The notes under the pieces were generated by a model. That model was not told where the DNA came from and made no database searches. It was given only the letters and a program-made list of their open reading frames with translations. 62,055 nucleotides of DNA from DASQWC01 sp035640475 (GTDB taxonomy: Bacteria > Actinomycetota > JAICYB01), in assembly GCA_035640475.1 (NCBI GenBank), contig DASQWC010000119.1, forward strand, positions 1 to 62,055, in the 5' to 3' direction. Each line of letters opens with the position of its first letter. The first letter of the stretch is position 1. The position numbers were made by a program, and so were the translations under genes. Shown here piece after piece: positions 32,103 through 41,415 of this stretch.

Positions 32103-35100
32103 CTAAACCGTGACGGCCTCGCCGCCCAACAGCGCGCGCAGCCGGTCGACGCAGCCGTTTGCCGGGTCGACTGTGAACTCGGCCCCCAGTCGCAGGATGG
32201 TCTCGCGCTCGCCCGACACCAGGTGCAGGAACACCGGCTTGGTCCCCGGGTATTCACTCAGCACCGACTTCAGATCGCGAACCATCTCGGCCGTACAGCG
32301 CGCGGCGGCGACACGAATGCGCACGGGATGATCCATCAGCGAAAGGTCGGGCTCCATGAGCTCGAGAGCAACGAGCTTCGGCACGTCCTCGCGATGGTCG
32401 ACGCGGCCGCGCACGCACAGCACGCGATCGACGGCAACGAGCTCGTTCGCTTTCTCAGCCACGGCCGGGAACACGATGACCTCGCAGCTCGCCTCGAGAT
32501 CCTCGACCTCGAGGATGAACATCAGGTCGCCTTTGCGCGTGAATTTCTTCCCGACCTTGTGCACGATGCCGGCAATCGTGACGATGCCGCCGTCGGCGAC
32601 CTCCGGCAGGCTCGCAATCGACGAATCGGTCTGGAAGCCGAGCACTTCTTCCAGGCCGGCCAGCGGGTGGTCCGTCACGTAGTGGCCGAGCATCTCCTTC
32701 TCATAGGCGAGCCGGATGGGCTTGGGCAGCTCCGTGGACGGGATCGCGAGCGACGATCCGACGAGCGTTCGCTGGCCGTTGCCGGACGGCCCGTCGTCGA
32801 ACAGCGACACATACCCTTCGCTCTCCTTGCGCCGGGCGGAAGCGATCTGCTCGACGACCTGCTCGAACACCTCGAGAAGCCCCCCGCGCTCGTGGGACAT
32901 CGAGTCGTAGGCACCGGCCTTGACGAGCGACTCGATCGTGCGCTTGTTGAGCACGTTGACGTCGACACGCCAGCAAAAGTCGAAGAAATCGTTGAACGGT
33001 CCGTCGCGCCGGGCGGCGATGATGTGATCGACGACGCCTTCGCCGACATTGCGCACACCGGCCAGCCCGAACCGCACACATTCCGCACGCTCGGGATCGG
33101 GGGCGAACTCCGATTGCGAAAGGTTGACGTCGGGCGGCAGGACCTCGACGCCCATCTTGCGGGCGCTCGCGAGGTATTTGGTCTTTTCGTCTTTCGAGTC
33201 GCGAACGGACGTCAGGAGCGCGGACAGGTACTCGACCGGATAGTGCGCCTTCAGATACGCCGTCTGATACGCGATCAGGCCGTAACAGGCGGAGTGCGCG
33301 CGGTTGAACGAGTATCCGGCGAAGGGCTGGATCAGCGTCCACAGCCCGCGTGCCTGCTCTCCGGACAGTCCTTGTGCCGTCGCACCTTCGAGGAACCGGG
33401 GCTCCTCGGCCCTCATGAGCTTCTCGACCTTCTTCCCGACTGCTTTCCGTACGAGGTCGGCTTCACCGGCCGTGTAGCCGGCGATGCGCTGCAGGAGCTG
33501 GAGCACCTGCTCCTGGTAGACGATCACGCCGTAGGTGTCGCGAAGGACGTCCTCGAGCAGCGGGTGTGGATAGACGACTTTGTCCGGGTTGTGCTTGTTG
33601 GAGATGTACTTGTCGATCTCCTGCATCGGCCCGGGGCGGTAGAGCGCGATGAGCGCGACGATGTCTTCGAACCGGTCCGGCCCGAGCGACTTCAGCAAAC
33701 GGCGCATGCCTTCGGACTCGAGCTGGAACACGCCGTCCGACTCGCCGCGCTGCAACAGCTCGAAGACCTTGGAGTCGTCCAGCGGCACGGCATCGATGTC
33801 GACGTTCACGCCGCGAGCACGGAGGAGCTCGACCGTCAGCTCGAGCACGGTGAGGTTGCCGAGACCCAAGATGTCGACCTTCAGCAACCCGAGCTTCTCG
33901 ATCGCATGCATCTCGTACTGCGTGACGACATCGTCGTTGTCCGTGCGCTGCAACGCCGTCTGGTTCACGAGCGGTTCCGGACCGATCACTACCGCCGCGG
34001 CGTGAACGCCGGTCTGCCGCCGAAGACCTTCGAGCTTGCGAGCGGCCTCGAGAACCCGGCGTGCGTCCGGCTCCTCTGCGTAGGCCTTGCGCAGCTCGGC
34101 CGCCTCGGTGAAGGCGTAGCCCCACTTCGAGTCCTTGGACCTCTCGAAGCAGTCTTCAAGCGATGGATCCTTCCCGAGCAGCGGACGCGGGAACATCTTC
34201 GCGAGCCGGTCGCCCATTCCGTACGGGTAGCCGAGCACCCGGGCCGAGTCACGAATGGCGCTCTTTCCCTTGATCGTCGCGAACGTGACGATCTGCGCGA
34301 CTCGGTCCTCGCCGTACCGCTGGCGGAGGTACCTGATGACCTCGCCGCGGTGACGCTCGTCGAAGTCGATGTCGAAGTCGGGCATCTCTCGTCGCTCGGG
34401 GTTCAAGAAGCGCTCGAAGACGAGTCCGTAGCGAAGCGGATCGAGCGCCGTGATCCCGAGCGAGTAACACGTGATGGTTCCGGCCGCGCTGCCGCGTCCC
34501 GGTCCGACACGAATGCCCTTCCCCTTCGCCCAGTTCACAAGATCGCCGACGATCAAGAAGAAGCCGGCAAACCCCATGCGGCTGATGACCTCGAGCTCGT
34601 AATCAAGACGCTCGCGCACTTCGATGGGAAGCGGCTCACCGTATCGCTGTCGCGCGCCTTCTTCGGCGAGCCTGCGCAGGTACGCATCGAGCGATGAGCC
34701 GTCCGGCGGCACGAAGTCCGGAAGCTGGAGCTCGCCGAACGCGATCTTCACGTCACACATCTCCGCGATCTCGAGTGTCCGATCGAGCGCTTCCGGATAG
34801 TGGCCGAGCGCTTCTTCCATCTCGGCCCGGGATTTCAGATAGAAGTCGTCGCTGTTGAACCGGAGTCGTCCGGGCTCGTCGACGGTTGCGCCCGTTTGGA
34901 TACAGAGCAGGACGTCGTGCGATTCCGAGTCCGACCGGTTCGTGTAATGAAGGTCGTTCGTTGCGACCAGAGGGATCGCAAGCTCTTTCGAAAACTCGAT
35001 GAGCTGACGGTTGACGACGTTCTGTTCCTCGATGCCGTGGTTCTGGAGCTCGATGAAGAACCCATCGGGCCCGAAGATCTCGCGCCAGCGCCCCGCGGCT

Positions 35101-35582
35101 TCACGCGCCTGCTCGGTCTGACCTTCCAGAATCAGACGGGGAACGTGTCCGTTGAGGCAGCCGGTCGTCCCGATGAGCCCCTCCGAATTGCGCGCCAGCA
35201 GCTCCATGTCGACGCGGGGCTTGTAGTAGTAGCCGACCTGGGACGCCTCGGTCGCGAGCTTGAGCAGGTTGCGGTAGCCCTGCTCGTTGCGCGCGAGCAC
35301 CGTGATGTGCTGGATCGTCTTCGGATTGTCGTCACCGGGGAGCTTGGACGTCATCGACCCACGGGCGAGATAGAGCTCGCAGCCGAGGATCGGCTTGATG
35401 CCTTCGTCGTTGCATGTCTCGTAGAAGTCGATCAGGCCGTAGAGAGCGCCGTGGTCGGTGACGGCGAGGGCCGGCATTCCGAGCCGGACGGCCTCCTGGA
35501 CGAGCGGCCGGATCCGGGCTGCCCCGTCGAGCATGGAATATTCCGTGTGGACGTGGAGGTGGGCAAAGCTCTTTCCGGTCAT
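32103..35582 (-). CDS. dnaE: DNA polymerase III alpha subunit (DnaE1)
   Basis: Replicative C-family polymerase, 1159 aa. The N-terminal PHP domain keeps most metal ligands (HLHVHTEYSMLDG, VTDHGALYG, TNDLHYTN), so it may be able to bind metal. Palm: GPGRGSAAGT near residue 360 and catalytic PDFDIDFDERHRG near residue 401. Then HhH and beta-clamp binding regions and a C-terminal OB domain (IVHKVGKKFTRKGDLMFILEVEDL). The size and the DnaE1-type C terminus rule out the error-prone DnaE2. The ATG at 35582 has a poor ribosome site but matches family N termini. Confidence 0.97.
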   Translation of the reverse strand: MTGKSFAHLHVHTEYSMLDGAARIRPLVQEAVRLGMPALAVTDHGALYGLIDFYETCNDEGIKPILGCELYLARGSMTSKLPGDDNPKTIQHITVLARNEQGYRNLLKLATEASQVGYYYKPRVDMELLARNSEGLIGTTGCLNGHVPRLILEGQTEQAREAAGRWREIFGPDGFFIELQNHGIEEQNVVNRQLIEFSKELAIPLVATNDLHYTNRSDSESHDVLLCIQTGATVDEPGRLRFNSDDFYLKSRAEMEEALGHYPEALDRTLEIAEMCDVKIAFGELQLPDFVPPDGSSLDAYLRRLAEEGARQRYGEPLPIEVRERLDYELEVISRMGFAGFFLIVGDLVNWAKGKGIRVGPGRGSAAGTITCYSLGITALDPLRYGLVFERFLNPERREMPDFDIDFDERHRGEVIRYLRQRYGEDRVAQIVTFATIKGKSAIRDSARVLGYPYGMGDRLAKMFPRPLLGKDPSLEDCFERSKDSKWGYAFTEAAELRKAYAEEPDARRVLEAARKLEGLRRQTGVHAAAVVIGPEPLVNQTALQRTDNDDVVTQYEMHAIEKLGLLKVDILGLGNLTVLELTVELLRARGVNVDIDAVPLDDSKVFELLQRGESDGVFQLESEGMRRLLKSLGPDRFEDIVALIALYRPGPMQEIDKYISNKHNPDKVVYPHPLLEDVLRDTYGVIVYQEQVLQLLQRIAGYTAGEADLVRKAVGKKVEKLMRAEEPRFLEGATAQGLSGEQARGLWTLIQPFAGYSFNRAHSACYGLIAYQTAYLKAHYPVEYLSALLTSVRDSKDEKTKYLASARKMGVEVLPPDVNLSQSEFAPDPERAECVRFGLAGVRNVGEGVVDHIIAARRDGPFNDFFDFCWRVDVNVLNKRTIESLVKAGAYDSMSHERGGLLEVFEQVVEQIASARRKESEGYVSLFDDGPSGNGQRTLVGSSLAIPSTELPKPIRLAYEKEMLGHYVTDHPLAGLEEVLGFQTDSSIASLPEVADGGIVTIAGIVHKVGKKFTRKGDLMFILEVEDLEASCEVIVFPAVAEKANELVAVDRVLCVRGRVDHREDVPKLVALELMEPDLSLMDHPVRIRVAAARCTAEMVRDLKSVLSEYPGTKPVFLHLVSGERETILRLGAEFTVDPANGCVDRLRALLGGEAVTV

Positions 35583-35672
35583 TGGAGAAGTGGGGAAGCA
35601 GGGCCCGGGGTCGGCATCGCCGGAATCGTATCTCCCCCCGGCGACGGCGCAAGGAATGCTTGAAACGCGTGC

Positions 35673-36335
35673 TCAGCTCGGGAGAATCGGCCGCAGCTCC
35701 CAGCCCGTGAGGTCGTCGGTCGTCGGCTCCGGGACGTCGACCAGCTCGACCTCCGAACGCTGCTGAAGTCTCGCGAGATCCGACAGCTTCGTCTCTTGGA
35801 CGACGATCGCGTAGACGCACGCACATTCGGGCCGCAACGCAATGAGCGCCCGGCCCCGTTCCTCGAGCGACCGATTCAACGAGTCGCGCTCGGCCCCCTG
35901 CGCCGTCCGCAACTGCTCCTCGATCGATGTGATCTCGGCGCGAACGACATCCCCGAGCTCGGCGGCTCCGAGCTCGACCTCACGCTCCACCGCATTGTTC
36001 GTCACTCTGAACACGTCGGGGTCGCTGCCGGGGAACCGGACGAACACCGCTTTGACCTCCATGCCGCTCGCAAAGCTCTTCGCCTCGGCCGCCGACACGA
36101 ACTTCGAGAACGACACGAGCGCCGCCGCCGAGCGGCCCGGATCGGACGCCGCGATTCGAGTGAGGTACGCACGCTTGCCCTCGACGTGCCCCGTCGAGTC
36201 GGGCCCCGGTGTCGGACCGAGCGTGCCGCGGAGCTTCACCGAGTCGGCGGCGTCGAGCGTCATCGCCGTCGCGGCAACCAGGGCGACGGCCGCCGCGATC
36301 AGCGCTTGGAGCCGGAGATGAGTCGTCCGCTTCAT
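35673..36335 (-). CDS. Exported/membrane-anchored protein of unknown function
   Basis: 220 aa. An N-terminal signal or anchor (HLRLQALIAAAVALVAATAMTLDAADS) is followed by a soluble domain with FVRFPGSDPDVFRVTNN in the middle and a predicted coiled-coil region around TSIEEQLRTAQGAERDSLNRSLEERGRALIAL (about residues 133-164). It ends with a short C-terminal segment, DDLTGWELRPILPS. I recognise no family. The ATG overlaps the rluD stop by 4 bases, and a 90-base gap separates it from dnaE. Confidence 0.65.
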   Translation of the reverse strand: MKRTTHLRLQALIAAAVALVAATAMTLDAADSVKLRGTLGPTPGPDSTGHVEGKRAYLTRIAASDPGRSAAALVSFSKFVSAAEAKSFASGMEVKAVFVRFPGSDPDVFRVTNNAVEREVELGAAELGDVVRAEITSIEEQLRTAQGAERDSLNRSLEERGRALIALRPECACVYAIVVQETKLSDLARLQQRSEVELVDVPEPTTDDLTGWELRPILPS

Positions 36336-37240
36336 CGTTGCGCTCGTACCGTACCCAATGCTCGTTGGAGATCCTCCGGCAGATCGCTTCGGACGTCGAT
36401 CCGCTCCCCCGTGACCGGGTGGTCGAAGGCCAGGCGGTACGCGTGCAGGAACGGCCGTCGCAGCCCGAGGCTGCGGGCAAATGACGGATCCCTCCCGTAG
36501 GCGGCGTCGCCCACGATCGGATGCCCGATCGAGGCGAGGTGCGTGCGGATCTGGTGGGTTCGTCCGGTCTCGAGACGCACCTCGAGCAATGCCGTGGCGG
36601 TCAGCCGCTCCTTCACGCTGAACCACGTCACCGACGATCGTCCTTCGGGGCGGACGGCCATCCGCGTTCGATGGCGCGGGTTCCGCCCGATTGGTGCGTC
36701 GATCTTGCCTCGGTCGACCGACGGGGAGCCGTGGACGAGCGCGAGATAGAGCCGTTCGACGTCGCGCCGGCGGATCGCCTTGCCCAGGGCGGCGTGCGCT
36801 TCATCCGTCTTGGCAACGACCAGGAGGCCGGAGACGTCACGGTCGAGCCTATGGACGATTCCGCGCCGCTCGGGACCGGGAGCGCTCGCGAGCCGGTGCC
36901 CAGACGCAATCAGCGCGTCCACGAGCGTGCCGCCGCGCACGCCGGCGGCCCGGTGCACGACGACGCCGGACGGCTTGGCCACGACGAGGAGATGGTCGTC
37001 CTCCCAGAGGACGTCGACGCCGTGCGGCGCTGGGGGCGCCGGGGTCTGGGGTTCGGTGATCTCGAGCACGTCGCCTGCTGCGACTTGATACGACTTCCGC
37101 TCGGCCCTGCCACCGACATGCACGGCACCGGCAGCGATCAGGTCGCCGGCGCGGGTCCGTGAGATTCCGACCGCGCCGGCGACGACGACGTCGAGCCGGC
37201 GGCCGTCGTCTTCCTCCGCAACCTCGACCGTCACGGTCAC
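36332..37240 (-). CDS. rluD: Large-subunit rRNA pseudouridine synthase, RluD family
   Basis: 302 aa. An N-terminal S4 domain (RLDVVVAGAVGISRTRAGDLIAAGAV) is followed by the catalytic core: GIVHRLDRDVSGLLVVAKT with the catalytic Asp (about D132), and ETGRTHQIRTHLASIGHPIVGD. It modifies uridines in 23S rRNA; the exact site cannot be told. The GTG start at 37240 overlaps the lspA stop (GTGA). The lspA-rluD pairing is widespread. Confidence 0.93.
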   Translation of the reverse strand: MTVTVEVAEEDDGRRLDVVVAGAVGISRTRAGDLIAAGAVHVGGRAERKSYQVAAGDVLEITEPQTPAPPAPHGVDVLWEDDHLLVVAKPSGVVVHRAAGVRGGTLVDALIASGHRLASAPGPERRGIVHRLDRDVSGLLVVAKTDEAHAALGKAIRRRDVERLYLALVHGSPSVDRGKIDAPIGRNPRHRTRMAVRPEGRSSVTWFSVKERLTATALLEVRLETGRTHQIRTHLASIGHPIVGDAAYGRDPSFARSLGLRRPFLHAYRLAFDHPVTGERIDVRSDLPEDLQRALGTVRAQR

Positions 37241-37728
37241 GATCCCCGATCCTCGCCTCGCTCGCGCCACGTCGCCGCGATGAGCAGAAGGGCGCCGATC
37301 GAGATCGAGGCGTCGGCGACGTTGAAAGCGGGCCAAAACCTGAAGTCGACGAAATCGACGACGGTGCCGCGGCCGACCGGACCCCGGAACAAGCGATCCA
37401 GGAGGTTTCCGAGCGCGCCGGCGGCGACGAGTGCGGCGGCAACACCGATCCACGGTGGCGGCCGGCGCACGATGACGCCGATGAAGGCAATAACGCCGAC
37501 GAGGGCGGCAAGGGCGAAGACGCCGCCGAACCCGCGCAGCAGACCGAAGGCGGCTCCCGAGTTGCGGAAGTGGCTCAGTCTCAACACATCGCCGATCAGC
37601 CGAATCGACTCGCCTTCGGACAGCGTCGCCGCAACGATCGTCTTCGTGACCTGATCGAGCCCGATGACGGCCGCGGCCAGCGCGGCCAAGCGGCCGCGGC
37701 CTACCTGCGCTCCTCCTCGCGCTTGCAC
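37237..37728 (-). CDS. lspA: Lipoprotein signal peptidase II
   Basis: Cleaves the signal peptide of lipid-modified prolipoproteins. About 163 aa with four membrane helices. The two catalytic Asp residues are in GNLLDRLFRGPVGRGTVVDF and FNVADASISIG; FRNSGAAFG is a further hallmark. GTG at 37728 lies inside the end of the upstream TraR/DksA-type gene (28-base overlap); TTG at 37689 would give 150 aa and no overlap. Start unresolved. LivJ and the M28 peptidase in this window are candidate substrates. Confidence 0.9.
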   Translation of the reverse strand: MQARGGAQVGRGRLAALAAAVIGLDQVTKTIVAATLSEGESIRLIGDVLRLSHFRNSGAAFGLLRGFGGVFALAALVGVIAFIGVIVRRPPPWIGVAAALVAAGALGNLLDRLFRGPVGRGTVVDFVDFRFWPAFNVADASISIGALLLIAATWRERGEDRGS

Positions 37729-38156
37729 GAGATGCACAGGGTTGCGTACGGAAGAGCCTTCAGCCGAGCCGCCTCGATCGATTTTCCGCACGACTCGCAC
37801 ACGCCGTACGTGCCGTTGGAGATCTTCTCGAGTGCGCGGTCCACCTTGTCGAGCAGGTCTCGGGCGTTCTCCAATAGCGACAGATCGCGTTCGCGCTCGT
37901 AGGTCGCCGTCTCCGGCTCACCTTCGTCGTCGTAACCGGCGCCGTCGTCCTCCCCGGACTGTCGTGCCTCGAGCTCGGAGATCTGGCGCAGCAAATTCTC
38001 CCGCTCGGAGCGGAGGCTTCCCTCGACGGCGTCGAGGTTCTTGCGACTGCGTTGTGTCTTCGCCAGGACGTGCCCCCCAAATGGGCGCCTGACGCTAGCA
38101 CGGGCGTTCGACCTCGTCAAAGAGCGTTTCGCTTGCCGGCGGCCGCTTCGCGGCAT
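37701..38156 (-). CDS. TraR/DksA-type zinc-finger protein
   Basis: A coiled-coil segment (about RSERENLLRQISELEARQ to LLDKVDRALEKI) is followed by a C4 zinc finger CESCGKSIEAARLKALPYATLCISC. Such proteins bind the RNA polymerase secondary channel or related targets. Family similarity begins only near 38066, where a CTG preceded by GGGGGG at 6 bases would give 121 aa. The nearest canonical start is ATG at 38156 (151 aa), used here; it would place the gene very close to the divergent ileS. The acidic tip typical of DksA is not clearly conserved. Confidence 0.82.
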   Translation of the reverse strand: MPRSGRRQAKRSLTRSNARASVRRPFGGHVLAKTQRSRKNLDAVEGSLRSERENLLRQISELEARQSGEDDGAGYDDEGEPETATYERERDLSLLENARDLLDKVDRALEKISNGTYGVCESCGKSIEAARLKALPYATLCISCKREEERR

Positions 38157-38172
38157 CCTGAAACGCCCTGCG

Positions 38173-38178
38173 TACAAT
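38173..38178 (+). promoter_or_regulatory. Possible -10 element for ileS
   Basis: TACAAT, one base from TATAAT, stands 22 bases before the ileS ATG in the divergent gap between ileS and the TraR/DksA-type gene. No convincing -35 hexamer lies 16-18 bases upstream. A weak call. Confidence 0.3.
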
Positions 38179-38199
38179 GGCCTCCATTCTCGATCGGAC

Positions 38200-41100
38200 A
38201 TGCACAAGCCCGTAGATCCAACCCCGAATTTCCCGGCCCTCGAGGAGGAGATCCTCGAGTGGTGGAACGCGAATGCCATCCAGAAACAGGCCCTGACGCT
38301 CCGGCAGGGGGCCCCCGAGTTCATCTTCTACGAGGGCCCGCCCTTCGCGAACGCCGCCCCGGGCGTCCACAGCGTGCTCCCCAGGGTCATCAAGGACGTC
38401 TACACGCGCTACCAGACGATGAGCGGCCGGTTCGTCCCGCGGAAAGCCGGCTGGGACTGCCACGGCCTTCCGGCTGAGGTTGAGGTCGAGAAACAGCTCG
38501 GGTTCACGTCGAAGCGCCAGATCGTCGACTACGGGATCGAGAAATTCAACCACCTGTGCCGGACATCGGTGAGCGAGTACATCACCGACTACGTCCGCTT
38601 CAGCGACCGAATCGGTTTCTGGCTCGACTACGAGGACTCCTACCAGACGATGTCCAACGAGTACATCGAGTCGGTGTGGTGGTCCCTCGCCGAGCTGCAC
38701 CGGAAGGGGCTCCTTTTCGAGGCTCACCGCGTCGCGCCGTACTGTCCGCGCTGCGAGACACCGCTCTCGGATCACGAGCTTGGCCAGGAGGGCGTCTATC
38801 AAGAGGTGACGGACCCGGGCGTGACGCTCGCGCTTCCGCTCGAAGGCTCGCCGAGCATTGGGGGAACGTCGCTCGAGAACGCGGCCCTGGCGGTGTGGAC
38901 GACCACACCGTGGACGCTCATCGCAAACCTCGCCTGCGCCGTCCATCCCGACATCTCCTACGACCTCGTCGAGCACGATGGACGCCGTCTGGTTCTCGCC
39001 TCACAGCTCGCCGCGCCTGCGCTCGGATTGGAGTCGCCTCCGCAGGTCCTTGCCACGTTCCCCGGCCGGGAGCTGGTCGGTCTTCGCTACCGGCCGCCCT
39101 TCGACTACGCCAGCCGGGCGCTCGAGCGCGACCCCGGCGCCGCCGACCGCGCTTGGCGCGTGCAAGCCGCCGACTTCGTCAACGTGGAAGAAGGCTCGGG
39201 CATCGTTCACCTCGCCGGTGCGTTCGGCGCCGACGACCTCGATGCCGTGCGCGCTGCCGAGATTCCGATCTTCAACCCGGTGGACGCGAGCGGACGCTTC
39301 GACGCGAGCGTCCCCGAGTACAGCGGAAGCTTCGTGAAGGAGGCCGACCCCGACATCGTCGAGCGGCTGCGCGCCGCGGGTCTCCTGCTCCGCTCGGAGC
39401 CGTACGTCCACTCCTATCCGCATTGCTGGCGCTGCAAGTCGGCCCTGCTCTACTACGCGCTCGTCTCGTGGTACATCCGGACGACCGAGCAGCGCGACAA
39501 GCTGCTCGATGCCAACGCACACGTGAACTGGGTACCCCAGCACCTGCGCGACGGGCGGTACGGCAAATGGCTCGACGGCAACGTCGACTGGTCGCTGTCG
39601 CGCTTCCGCTTCTGGGGAACGCCGCTGCCGCTGTGGCGCTGCGACGATAAGCACGATGTCGCCGTCGAATCGCTCGCTCAGCTCGGCGAGCTCGCCGGCC
39701 GGGACCTGGCCGGCCTCGATCTGCACCGGCCGCACGTCGACGAGGTGACATTCACGTGCAAGGAGTGCGGGAAACAGGCACGGCGCGTTCCCGACGTGAT
39801 CGACGTCTGGTACGACTCGGGCGCCATGCCGTTTGCGCAGCACGGCTACCCGCATCGGCCCGGGAGCCAGGAAGAGTTCCGCCGCAACTTCCCCGCCGAT
39901 TTCATCGCCGAAGGCCTCGATCAGATCCGCGGCTGGTTCTATTCGCTGATGGCGGAATCTGTCCTTCTGTTCGGTGAGAACTCCTACAAGACCGTGATCG
40001 CCCACGGACTCGTCCTGGACGAGGACGGCAAGAAGATGTCGAAGACGAAGGTCGTCTCGGATCCCTGGGCGGTCTTCTCGCAGTTCGGGTCGGATGCGCT
40101 GCGCTTCTACTACCTGTCGGCCGGCGATCCGTCGGAGAACCGGCGTCTATCGGAGACTGCGCTGCAGCAAGTCGTCCGGGGCCCGTTCCTGACGTTGTGG
40201 AACGTGTACCGGCTGTATGTGCTGTACGCGAATATCGACGGCTTCGATCCCAACTCGTGGGAGCCGATCGCTCCGCACTTCCGCACACATCTCGATCGGT
40301 GGATTCTCTCGGAGCTGCACCAGCTCACGTTCGAAGTCACCGACGCGCTGAGCGAGTACGACTCGCTGCGCGCGTCGCGGCGAATCGCCGAATTCATCGA
40401 CGATCTTTCGAACTGGTACGTGCGGCGTTCACGGCGCAGGTTCTGGCGCTCGGCGGCCGAGGAGCAAGAGCGCGTCGACAAGTCGTCGGCGTACTGGACG
40501 CTGTGGACGTGCCTCGTCGACCTTTCGGCCCTCCTGGCGCCGTTCGCTCCGTTCCTGTCGGAGGCGCTGTACCGCAACCTCGTCTGCGAAGTGAATCCCT
40601 CCGCGCCGCCGAGCGTGCACTTCGCCGACTTTCCGGAAGGCAACCCCGAGATCGTCGATCCGCGTCTGGCCGCCGGCATGGCCTCCGCGCGCGAGCTCGT
40701 CTCACTCGGCCATTCGGCGCGGAGCGATGCCCGTGTCAAGGTCCGCCAGCCGCTGGCCCGGGCCGTCCTGCTCGTCCCGTGGGACCTTCGGGACGCCGTC
40801 GAGGAGGTCGCCGACCTCGTCGCCGACGAGCTGAACGTCAAAGAGCTGACGTTCGCCGAAGAGGTCGGGGAAGTCGTCCGGGTGACGCTCCGGCCCAACT
40901 ATCCAACGGCCGGACCGCAGCTCGGCTCCCAAGTCGGCGCTCTTGCCCGGGCGCTCGAGCAGCTGGGTGCGGAAGAATCGGAAGCGCTCGCGACGTCGCT
41001 CGAAGAGGGCGATGAAATGGATATCGAGACCGATCAGGGGCCGATCCGGATCTCGGTCGAGCTCGTCGAGATCCGCCGCGAGCCTGCGGAGGGCACAGCC

Positions 41101-41415
41101 TTCGCGTTCGAAGCTCCCTTCGGTGTCTCCCTCGACCTCGAGATCACACCCGACTTGCGCCGCGAAGGCTTGGCGCGCGAGTTCGTTCACCAGATCCAGT
41201 CGGTGCGGCGCGAGCTCGGGCTCGACGTGACCGATCGCATCGTCCTCGCCGTGCAGGGAACCGACGAAGCAATGACTGCGCTGCAAAACCACAGCGGGTA
41301 CATCACCGAGGAGCTGCTGTGCAGCGTCCTGGACGTTCGGGAGCCGGAAGCGGAGGCGGCGCGCACGCTGAACCTCGACGGCACCGAGCTGCGCGTCGAG
41401 GTGCAGAGAGCCTGA
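38200..41415 (+). CDS. ileS: Isoleucyl-tRNA synthetase, type 2, with altered HIGH motif
   Basis: Charges tRNA-Ile. 1071 aa, class I. EFIFYEGPPFANAAPGVHSV carries the HIGH position, which reads G55-V56-H57-S58 instead of HxGH. KMSKT (usual KMSKS) lies near residue 612 in EDGKKMSKTKVV. The CP1 editing domain is seen at TTTPWTLIANLACAVHP and GSGIVHLAGAFG. Zinc-type pairs are CPRC and CKEC. Length and motif style fit the eukaryote-like IleRS2 type, tolerant to mupirocin. The gene is the first of the only internal plus-strand block; its TGA shares an A with the next ATG. Confidence 0.96.
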   Translation: MHKPVDPTPNFPALEEEILEWWNANAIQKQALTLRQGAPEFIFYEGPPFANAAPGVHSVLPRVIKDVYTRYQTMSGRFVPRKAGWDCHGLPAEVEVEKQLGFTSKRQIVDYGIEKFNHLCRTSVSEYITDYVRFSDRIGFWLDYEDSYQTMSNEYIESVWWSLAELHRKGLLFEAHRVAPYCPRCETPLSDHELGQEGVYQEVTDPGVTLALPLEGSPSIGGTSLENAALAVWTTTPWTLIANLACAVHPDISYDLVEHDGRRLVLASQLAAPALGLESPPQVLATFPGRELVGLRYRPPFDYASRALERDPGAADRAWRVQAADFVNVEEGSGIVHLAGAFGADDLDAVRAAEIPIFNPVDASGRFDASVPEYSGSFVKEADPDIVERLRAAGLLLRSEPYVHSYPHCWRCKSALLYYALVSWYIRTTEQRDKLLDANAHVNWVPQHLRDGRYGKWLDGNVDWSLSRFRFWGTPLPLWRCDDKHDVAVESLAQLGELAGRDLAGLDLHRPHVDEVTFTCKECGKQARRVPDVIDVWYDSGAMPFAQHGYPHRPGSQEEFRRNFPADFIAEGLDQIRGWFYSLMAESVLLFGENSYKTVIAHGLVLDEDGKKMSKTKVVSDPWAVFSQFGSDALRFYYLSAGDPSENRRLSETALQQVVRGPFLTLWNVYRLYVLYANIDGFDPNSWEPIAPHFRTHLDRWILSELHQLTFEVTDALSEYDSLRASRRIAEFIDDLSNWYVRRSRRRFWRSAAEEQERVDKSSAYWTLWTCLVDLSALLAPFAPFLSEALYRNLVCEVNPSAPPSVHFADFPEGNPEIVDPRLAAGMASARELVSLGHSARSDARVKVRQPLARAVLLVPWDLRDAVEEVADLVADELNVKELTFAEEVGEVVRVTLRPNYPTAGPQLGSQVGALARALEQLGAEESEALATSLEEGDEMDIETDQGPIRISVELVEIRREPAEGTAFAFEAPFGVSLDLEITPDLRREGLAREFVHQIQSVRRELGLDVTDRIVLAVQGTDEAMTALQNHSGYITEELLCSVLDVREPEAEAARTLNLDGTELRVEVQRA

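Noticed and set aside
32223..34697. An 824-codon open frame on the plus strand opposite dnaE
   Set aside because: It is a shadow frame of high-GC coding DNA on the other strand; dnaE is unmistakable over its full length and the shadow has no recognisable domain.
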